Assembly (NCBI GenBank): GCA_021162905.1
Contig: JAGGXT010000220.1
Span: forward strand, 1 to 12,143
DNA: 12,143 nucleotides
Origin: Candidatus Odinarchaeota archaeon
GTDB taxonomy: Archaea > Asgardarchaeota > JAGGXT01
Direction: 5' to 3'
Shown here one piece after another: positions 6,330 to 12,143 of this stretch. Position 1 is the stretch's first letter, and each line of letters starts with the position of its first letter. The notes beneath the pieces were generated by a model. It was not told the origin of the DNA and searched no databases. It saw only the letters and a list, made by a program, of their open reading frames with translations. The position numbers were made by a program, and so were the translations under genes.

Positions 6330-7712
6330 GTGCTTAGAAGGGTATGTCTAACTAATGGAAAGGCAGTTATAAAGGGGCTTAGAGGTATAGGGAAAACAAC
6401 AATCATGAAAAGATTGTGTGATGAGTTTAAGGGGATTTATATTGATTTTCAAAACATTCTAAGGCCAAAACATCTTGCTATGGTGATAAGAGAATTAACT
6501 GGTAGAACAATAAATTGCGAGAATCCCCATGCTTGTCTAGAAGAAATGTTTAAGGTGGCTTATGAACTGAAGAAACCTCTTTTTCTTGATGAGTTCATAG
6601 ATTTAATAGCAAGATTTGGATTGATGATGCCTTATCGTGGTTCTGGTGGATCAGATGCCGTGGCAATGCACTTTAGGAGTCTATTACAGAAATATGATAT
6701 TCCTATAATTATATCTGCGACATCCCTTAAGACTCTTAGTGAAATTACTGGACGTTATACTAAACCGCTTGCAAGAGCGTTTGATGTTATACTAACTCTT
6801 CATCCATTGAAATTACATGATGCTGTTAAACTGGCATATCAAATAGCTGAAAGTTTAGGCATATCAATATCTGATGATGTGGCTCTTAAGATTGCAGAGA
6901 TATCTGGAGGAAACCCTGATTATATAAAGGCCATAATTTACAAACTTCCAAAAGTTGTGAATAGTGTGGATATTCTGTTAGAATATTTTGAACGGGAGTT
7001 AAGAGAGGGTTACTTTGCAGCTTTGTTCTCTGGGTTAAGGAAGGAATTATCACCATCTGAGTTTGAAGTTTTAACCATAATCTCAAGAGGCAACAATAGG
7101 TATTCCGAAATCAGCCGATTGACAACTGGGATAAATCTTAATGAAACCTTAACTTCGCTTCTCGATCGTGGTCTCGTAGAAAAAGTAATCCTTAGTAAAA
7201 AAGATAGTAGATACATAATTACAGATAAGACATTCGAGGCTTGGTTAGCTTTATTAGAATTCCCTGGCTTAAAAAGGATTTCAATGAAAAGGTTGCAAGT
7301 TTCCACTTTATCATTTGAGGCGTTAATCAGAGAATTATTTATGACAATAGACAAGACGATAGAACTTAAAGATTTCACTGGAAAGCCATTGACAATAGAC
7401 AAAGTTTCAAAGGTTTATCGATATTCGGGAGCCCTAGGAGAAATAGATGCCATTGTTATAACAAAAACTCAAAAAATTGTTTTAGAGATTTATTTTGGAA
7501 ACAAATGCCCAGAGGAAAAGCTAAATCAACTCCTAAAAAATATAGCTATTGCAGAAAAAGTCGAGGGGGCTGTGGATATCGGGATACTTATATCATACTT
7601 TGGCTTCTCAAAAGAACTTGTGCAAAAGTCTAAGGGCTTCAAAAACATTTTTCTACTTTCTGAACGTGAAATAAATTTGATTGCCTCAAAAACAAAGTAT
7701 AGACAGATATAG
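6330..7712 (+). CDS. Archaeal AAA ATPase with C-terminal DUF234-like domain; 5' end apparently frameshifted
   Basis: This is a STAND-like archaeal ATPase (ATPase_2 family). From the GTG at 6330 it has Walker A GLRGIGKTT (residues 16-24), Walker B LFLDE (84-88), a sensor-1-like strand IIISATS (126-132), a winged helix at about 240-290, and a DUF234-like tail at about 325-460 containing GEIDAIV and LEIYFGNK. The DUF234 fold resembles PD-(D/E)xK nucleases, but its usual ExK is ExY here. Family members normally begin with F-V-x-R-E-x-E-L. That motif (FVDRENELEVL) is encoded in this frame at 6303-6335, yet a stop at 6294-6296 separates it from any start. Losing one T from the T6 run at 6299-6304 would join it to the ATG at 6293, which has a proper GGTG site. 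The true protein is thus probably about 472 residues, through slippage, a sequence error or a recent mutation. Cellular role unknown. Confidence 0.85.
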   Translation: MLRRVCLTNGKAVIKGLRGIGKTTIMKRLCDEFKGIYIDFQNILRPKHLAMVIRELTGRTINCENPHACLEEMFKVAYELKKPLFLDEFIDLIARFGLMMPYRGSGGSDAVAMHFRSLLQKYDIPIIISATSLKTLSEITGRYTKPLARAFDVILTLHPLKLHDAVKLAYQIAESLGISISDDVALKIAEISGGNPDYIKAIIYKLPKVVNSVDILLEYFERELREGYFAALFSGLRKELSPSEFEVLTIISRGNNRYSEISRLTTGINLNETLTSLLDRGLVEKVILSKKDSRYIITDKTFEAWLALLEFPGLKRISMKRLQVSTLSFEALIRELFMTIDKTIELKDFTGKPLTIDKVSKVYRYSGALGEIDAIVITKTQKIVLEIYFGNKCPEEKLNQLLKNIAIAEKVEGAVDIGILISYFGFSKELVQKSKGFKNIFLLSEREINLIASKTKYRQI

Positions 7713-7793
7713 CTCATATAAATTGTTCGAAAATGTTATAATTTTTAATTTTGAATGCATATATGGTTTAGTTTCAAAATTGTGGTGAATGTT
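7713..7793 (+). promoter_or_regulatory. Terminator/promoter region between the ATPase and the peptidase
   Basis: TATAAATT at 7717-7724 and TTATAATTTTT at 7736-7746 are both possible TATA elements; the second also contains T-runs that could end the ATPase transcript. GGTG at 7784-7787 is six bases before ATG 7794 and decides the peptidase start. Confidence 0.35.
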
Positions 7794-9245
7794 ATGAGTC
7801 AGGAGCTTCTAATAAAACTTTGTGAGCAGCTTGAGGATATCAGGGTTAGATTTAATGATGAATATTACAAGATGTATGCTGGTTTGGATTTCAGTAAAGA
7901 CACACTTAAGAAACTCTCTGAGGAAAAGTATAAAATTAGCATTGAGATACTAAAGAGATTTAATGAGCCCAGAAGACTATATTTGGCTATGATATACACT
8001 GTTGTAGAGCATGAACGGCTGGATATAGACTTGAAGCTTTATGAGGAGAAAGGGAAAAAGATAGTCGATGAGGAATATTTGATCGATGGGAAACCGGTAA
8101 ATTGGAATACTTGGCGACAGTTTAATGCCAGAACAGAGGACCATAAAGCCCGAAAACATGTTTTTGACACTTTCATTTCAAAAGTGCCTCTTATTTCACC
8201 TTTAGAGGAGAAACTATTCAATACTTCTAAAGAAATTATGGCAAGATATGGAACAAATCCGCTTGATGCATACTTAGAGTTTGAAGGTTTGAGTTACGAA
8301 AGCCTAATATCCCTTGTTGATAAGTTGGGTAGCTTCGCTAAGTCAGATTTCCAAAAAGCATTAGAGTATTACTCTATGGAGATTCTTAAAAAGCCAGCAG
8401 AATATTATGATGACCTCTATTTATTCAGAGGAAAGATATATAGGCCGATAAATAAATACTTCGAAGGAATAGACCCAATAAAGGTTGTCTCAAAAGTTTT
8501 GACCCGCCTTGGCTTTGATTTGACGAAAATCAAAGTTGATGGAGAAGATAGACCTAGGAAACATCCTTCAGCAATGTGTTGGGGAATTCAAATACCCAAT
8601 GATGTAAGAATCCTATTTAAGCCTGTTTCTCCGTTCACGGATATAACAAGTGTTTTTCACGAATTCGGGCATGGCATTCATGGTGCATCAGCAATTCCAA
8701 CGGATCCTTATTGGAAGAGATATCTAGTGAGTATGGGAGTTGCAGAAACTTTCTCAATATTAATAGAAACACTGATGGACACTCCAGAGTTTGTTAAACA
8801 GACATTTAAGCTTGACAATAAAATCGTGCAAGATGTTATAAACAGAAGGCATTTCATGAACCTCTTCTTCTTGACATTCTATGCGGCAAATTCAACAATG
8901 AAGCTCAAATTCTGGAAATACAATTACACTCTTGATGAAGCAAATAATGAGTATGAAGCATTGACAGAAAAGTATATGGGAATTAGAATACCGGGAAGAT
9001 ACTGGCAGCTACATCACGTAATGTCCGAATATGATTTGTATTCTCCAAGTTACTTAATTGCGGCAGTTAGAGTTGGTGAATTAGTCAATAAATTAGTGAA
9101 TGAGTATGGTACTGATTGGTGGCAAAATAAAGAAGCTGGCGAATTCATTAGAGAGCTAGCAAGCCAAAGGGCCGATATTGATTTATCCTGGTCAAAATTA
9201 GAGCCAAAATACTACATTAGCTATTTTGCTAAGGTAGACCTTTAA
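7794..9245 (+). CDS. M3-like zinc metallopeptidase (oligopeptidase)
   Basis: The product, 483 residues from the chosen start, is a predicted soluble zinc peptidase that cleaves oligopeptides in the cytoplasm. The zinc site is HEFGHGIH at residues 289-296 (His289, Glu290, His293), with the further His296 typical of the M3 motif HExGHxxH. Glu318 in SMGVAETFSILIE is the likely third zinc ligand. A Tyr/His-rich stretch near 400-425 (YWQLHHVMSEYDLYSPSY) resembles the substrate-binding region of M3/M32 enzymes. It is shorter than PepF (about 600 residues) and near M32 carboxypeptidase length, but M32 lacks the GHxxH pattern. I chose ATG 7794 over ATG 7755 because GGTG precedes it at ideal spacing and the 13 extra codons look like leader. 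There is no signal peptide. It meets the transporter gene tail to tail, so the two are not co-transcribed. Confidence 0.82.
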   Translation: MSQELLIKLCEQLEDIRVRFNDEYYKMYAGLDFSKDTLKKLSEEKYKISIEILKRFNEPRRLYLAMIYTVVEHERLDIDLKLYEEKGKKIVDEEYLIDGKPVNWNTWRQFNARTEDHKARKHVFDTFISKVPLISPLEEKLFNTSKEIMARYGTNPLDAYLEFEGLSYESLISLVDKLGSFAKSDFQKALEYYSMEILKKPAEYYDDLYLFRGKIYRPINKYFEGIDPIKVVSKVLTRLGFDLTKIKVDGEDRPRKHPSAMCWGIQIPNDVRILFKPVSPFTDITSVFHEFGHGIHGASAIPTDPYWKRYLVSMGVAETFSILIETLMDTPEFVKQTFKLDNKIVQDVINRRHFMNLFFLTFYAANSTMKLKFWKYNYTLDEANNEYEALTEKYMGIRIPGRYWQLHHVMSEYDLYSPSYLIAAVRVGELVNKLVNEYGTDWWQNKEAGEFIRELASQRADIDLSWSKLEPKYYISYFAKVDL

Positions 9246-9247
9246 TT

Positions 9248-10465
9248 CTATTTCTTTTTAGTAGCAGCTAAGAAATATATAAGAGCTAATATGATGACCA
9301 GAGCTGGTATTGAAAAGTAGATCGAGTATAATATCACGGTCACAACAAGCTCTCTTAATGGTAGCGCATGTAGTTGATATGTGAGATATAATAGAGCCAA
9401 TGACCCCATTAGTGAGCCTATAAACTCTGATGTGTGAAATATTGAAATAACACGACTTCTATTTTCATCACTGGTAAGATTCGAGATAACAATATATTGC
9501 GCGATGCTAAATCCAACATAAAATGGTATTGATACGAAGAAGAGAATAAGTATCGGGTCTTGAATATATATGATGCCAAGGTTATATAAATATAAAACTA
9601 TGAAAGAGTATAAAAAGACTGCAAGAAGTCCTAAAATTCCTCTTTCTGCAAATTTACCTAATACTGGAGATAGAATCGCAGCAATAAAGGAAACTGCAGA
9701 GTTTGATAGCCCATAAAGGAAATAGCTTCCTTTAAGTGAGCTCACATAGTAAACTCCAAAATATGACCAAGCGAATGCCGTTGAGATATTAAATACGATT
9801 GTTGATATAACGACAAGTAGAATTCTCTTATCCTTAAGCAGTTTAAAGTAGCCGCCTTTAATAGTCTCTCTAGGCGTAGCTTCAAAAGTTATAGTTTTCT
9901 CTGCTTTAGAAATCGGAAATAGTACAGGAATTGTTAAGAACCCGATTATTATTACGACGCTATATAAAAGTTTTAAAGAAGGATCAATAACGCTAGAAAA
10001 GCTGCCAATCATATTTCCTATGAAAGATGATAACGCATAAATTCCTGACATAAAGCCAACAGCTTCTCCGTGCTTTTCTTCTCTTAATAAAGTTCCTAGA
10101 GAGTTAGAGCTTACAATATACCCGCCTAAAAATGAAGTTGCAGTGGTGTATAATATTACTAACAGGTATGGCTCACGGACGATAAAGAATGAAAACAAAA
10201 GAGAAGTATAAAAGAAAGTAGCTATGATTGCAAGTAAACATCTTCTTTTTGTTATATCACCAAGATAACCCCAAATTGTTTCAACTATTATCCATAAGAT
10301 GCTTGACAGAACCCATATATAAGCCACAGCCAAAATATCTTTAGATACTTCGTAGATATATATTGAAAAGTAAAGCCACGAAGCTGATGAACTCACACTT
10401 AGCAAAAAGTTTGCAACTAGCAGCCGTTTAAACAACTTTATGAGCTGTGCACTCGAGCCACTCAT
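9248..10465 (-). CDS. Major facilitator superfamily (MFS) transporter, 12 TM helices
   Basis: This 405-residue integral membrane protein has about twelve hydrophobic segments (roughly residues 13-35, 45-63, 77-95, 99-120, 137-158, 165-184, 212-235, 246-268, 277-296, 303-325, 341-363 and 372-397). The loop between helices 2 and 3 carries a clear MFS motif A, GYLGDITKRR (66-75), with a degenerate echo LGKFAERG at 269-276, as expected of a duplicated six-helix fold. The central cytoplasmic loop is around 185-212. Length is typical for sugar or drug MFS members; the substrate cannot be told from the sequence. The start ATG has GGAG on the minus strand (10476-10479) ten bases upstream. It lies 3' of the threonyl-tRNA synthetase gene on the same strand but seems to have its own promoter. 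The C-terminus ends ATKKK. Confidence 0.88.
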   Translation of the reverse strand: MSGSSAQLIKLFKRLLVANFLLSVSSSASWLYFSIYIYEVSKDILAVAYIWVLSSILWIIVETIWGYLGDITKRRCLLAIIATFFYTSLLFSFFIVREPYLLVILYTTATSFLGGYIVSSNSLGTLLREEKHGEAVGFMSGIYALSSFIGNMIGSFSSVIDPSLKLLYSVVIIIGFLTIPVLFPISKAEKTITFEATPRETIKGGYFKLLKDKRILLVVISTIVFNISTAFAWSYFGVYYVSSLKGSYFLYGLSNSAVSFIAAILSPVLGKFAERGILGLLAVFLYSFIVLYLYNLGIIYIQDPILILFFVSIPFYVGFSIAQYIVISNLTSDENRSRVISIFHTSEFIGSLMGSLALLYLTYQLHALPLRELVVTVILYSIYFSIPALVIILALIYFLAATKKK

Positions 10466-10512
10466 ATTTTGAAGTCTCCATGAGAAAAATAATGAATGAG
10501 CACAAACTCTTC

Positions 10513-10518
10513 TTATAA
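10513..10518 (-). promoter_or_regulatory. Candidate TATA box of the MFS transporter gene
   Basis: Read on the minus strand, TTATAA lies about 48 bases before the ATG, predicting transcription start near 10488-10490 and a leader of about 24 bases that contains the GGAG site. The symmetric TTATAA does not fix its direction, but no plus-strand gene starts here. Confidence 0.4.
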
Positions 10519-10577
10519 TTAATAGGGTGCAAAAATAAAAATATCGGTTAACAGAATTTAAAATTCTAAATTCAATT

Positions 10578-10588
10578 AAAAAGAAAAA
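10578..10588 (-). terminator. T-rich terminator of the threonyl-tRNA synthetase gene
   Basis: On the minus strand this is TTTTTCTTTTT, beginning about 9 bases after the stop codon at 10597-10599, the usual form and place for an archaeal terminator. It separates the synthetase from the downstream transporter. Confidence 0.5.
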
Positions 10589-10596
10589 TGGAATAA

Positions 10597-12143
10597 TTAA
10601 TATTCTATGGATTTACTCTCAACCTTCTCCTTTACATAGTTTATGAAGTCGTCGATGCTCATTACTTCTTGTCCTTCTTTTCCTCTAATTCTAACGGCGA
10701 CTGTTCCAGAACTCTCTTCTCTCTTACCAACTACTAAGATGTATGGTATTTTGTTGGTGATATGTAATCTCACCCTATAGGAAACAGTTTCCTTTGAATC
10801 ATCAAGTTCAACTCGAATTCCTGCCTTCTTAAGTCTATCATAAACTTGTTTTGCATAACCCAATACTGGATCGCTAACTGGAATAATAACCGCTTGTACT
10901 GGTGCTACCCATAATGGTAAGGCACCACCATATTGTTCGACTAATAACCCAACGAAACGCTCTATCGAGCCTAGTAATGCTCGATGAAGCATAACAACAA
11001 GCTTCTCTTCATTGTTAACGTCTATGTAAGTTACTTTGAATCTCTGAGGCAAATTAAAGTCAACTTGTATAGTTGCGCATTGCCATAACCTATTAAGCGA
11101 ATCTCTAAAGTGAGCATCTATTTTTGGGCCGTAGAATGCAGCTTCACCAACTGCAATTTTGTACTTAATTCCCTTCTTCTCGAGGGCTGCTTTTAGCTTA
11201 GACTCAGCATGCTCCCAGATTTCGTCAGAACCCATAAATTCTTCTGGTTTATCTGGGTCTCTTGTAGATAAAACTGCCTCAAATTCCACAAAACCAAAGT
11301 CCCTATAAATATCCATCATGAGCTCAATTAAGCCTATTATCTCGTCTTCTAACTGATCGGGACGGCAGAATATATGAGCATCATCCTGGGTAAATCCACG
11401 GACTCTTAGAAGCCCTTTTAGTACACCAGATCTTTCATAACGATATACAGTTCCTAATTCGAAATACCTTACTGGCAAATCTTTATAGCTGTGAACCTTT
11501 CTCTTATAGATTAATATATGCATTGGGCAGTTCATAGGCTTTAGTGCATATTTTACACCCTCTATATCAAAAAGATACATGTTTTCTCTGTAAAATTCTA
11601 AATGCCCTGAGGTCTTATATAAATCGGATTTGGCAATATGCGGTGTTACAACGATCTCATACCCTCTGCTTAAATGTAGGTCAACAAGATATCTCTGGAT
11701 CAACTCTCTCAAAATAGCACCTTTTGGATGCCAAAGAACTAAACCCGCTCCAAGCAATTCATGGGTACTAAATAAATCTAATTGCACACCTAAGCGTCTA
11801 TGATCTCTCCTCTTAATTTCTTCAAGTCTTGTTAGGTATTCATCAAGCATTGACTTTTCTGGAAACGATATACCATAAATTCTTTGCATTACTGGCTCGC
11901 TTTCTAATCCATGCCAGTATGCCGATGCAGTTAAGGTTAATTTAAAATGCTTAACATATCCAGTATGTGGAAGGTGTGGTCCACGGCACAGATCAACAAA
12001 ATCTCCTTGCCAGTACACGCTTACAATTTCATCCTCAATTTCATCTAACAGACGTAGCTTAAATTCTTCATTTCTGTCCTTAAAAAGTCTTCTCGCTTCC
12101 TCTTTTGATATTTCTTTTCTAATGAGTGGTAGCTTTCTTGCAA
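10597..12143 (-). CDS. thrS: Threonyl-tRNA synthetase, bacterial-type (5' end outside window)
   Basis: The enzyme charges tRNA-Thr with threonine. The reading frame stays open to the right edge, upstream of GTG 12018, and encodes LPLIRKEISKEEARRLF, the linker typical of the bacterial-type editing domain, so the gene is cut by the window. Numbering from GTG 12018, the editing-site pair is Cys11 and His15 in VDLCRGPH. The class II core follows: motif 1 around GAGLVLWHPKGA (90-101), zinc ligands Cys164 (MNCPMH), His215 (DDAHIF) and His345, motif 2 near YRYERSGVLKGLLRVRGFTQ (192-211) and motif 3 HRALLGSIERF (345-355). The anticodon-binding domain runs from about 365 to the end. Most euryarchaeal enzymes carry a different, DTD-like N-terminal editing domain, so this version is notable. 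All visible key residues are intact, so it should be active. Confidence 0.95.
   Translation of the reverse strand, partial: ARKLPLIRKEISKEEARRLFKDRNEEFKLRLLDEIEDEIVSVYWQGDFVDLCRGPHLPHTGYVKHFKLTLTASAYWHGLESEPVMQRIYGISFPEKSMLDEYLTRLEEIKRRDHRRLGVQLDLFSTHELLGAGLVLWHPKGAILRELIQRYLVDLHLSRGYEIVVTPHIAKSDLYKTSGHLEFYRENMYLFDIEGVKYALKPMNCPMHILIYKRKVHSYKDLPVRYFELGTVYRYERSGVLKGLLRVRGFTQDDAHIFCRPDQLEDEIIGLIELMMDIYRDFGFVEFEAVLSTRDPDKPEEFMGSDEIWEHAESKLKAALEKKGIKYKIAVGEAAFYGPKIDAHFRDSLNRLWQCATIQVDFNLPQRFKVTYIDVNNEEKLVVMLHRALLGSIERFVGLLVEQYGGALPLWVAPVQAVIIPVSDPVLGYAKQVYDRLKKAGIRVELDDSKETVSYRVRLHITNKIPYILVVGKREESSGTVAVRIRGKEGQEVMSIDDFINYVKEKVESKSIEY

Noticed and set aside
7755..7793. Upstream ATG at 7755 as the peptidase start
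   Set aside because: It has no ribosome site and adds 13 codons unlike the family; ATG 7794 has GGTG six bases upstream.
12016..12018. GTG at 12018 as the start of the threonyl-tRNA synthetase
   Set aside because: The frame stays open to the window edge and encodes conserved synthetase sequence upstream, so this GTG is an internal valine codon.

Overview
The window looks like a chromosomal segment of an AT-rich thermophilic archaeon, most likely of the Thermoproteota or a related lineage. Archaeal signs are GGTG-type ribosome-binding sites a few bases before several starts, TATA-like boxes instead of -35/-10 promoters, T-rich rather than hairpin terminators, an archaeal ATPase with a DUF234-like tail, and a minimal nucleotidyltransferase module. 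The lineage is an inference; there is no rRNA or other decisive marker.

Layout: 1-167 is the 3' end of an unidentified plus-strand gene, followed by about 290 gene-free bases. Positions 454-5529 hold a 1691-residue gene that dominates the window. It encodes a receptor-like Ser/Thr protein kinase: N-terminal membrane anchor or signal, eight-blade extracytoplasmic beta-propeller with a DxDxDG calcium loop in each blade, an Asp-rich calcium-binding (TSP3-like) stalk of 14 units studded with N-glycosylation sequons, one transmembrane helix, about six tandem winged-helix-like modules, and a complete eukaryotic-type kinase domain. It reads as a one-protein signalling device linking the cell surface to phosphorylation inside.

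Positions about 5590-7712 are a small accessory island: an MntA-type nucleotidyltransferase antitoxin, a HepT toxin cut down to 52 codons without its catalytic part, an imperfect direct repeat on both sides of that pair, and an archaeal ATPase with a DUF234-like domain. The ATPase promoter carries a striking palindrome with overlapping direct repeats, and its conserved N-terminal motif is out of frame with its well-placed ATG by one base in a T6 run.

Positions 7794-9245 encode an M3-like HExxH metallopeptidase. It is followed, convergently and only 2 bases away, by a minus-strand major facilitator superfamily transporter (9248-10465) and then by a minus-strand bacterial-type threonyl-tRNA synthetase that runs off the right edge. 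These three look like ordinary chromosomal genes with separate functions. The kinase is the likeliest undescribed system here.
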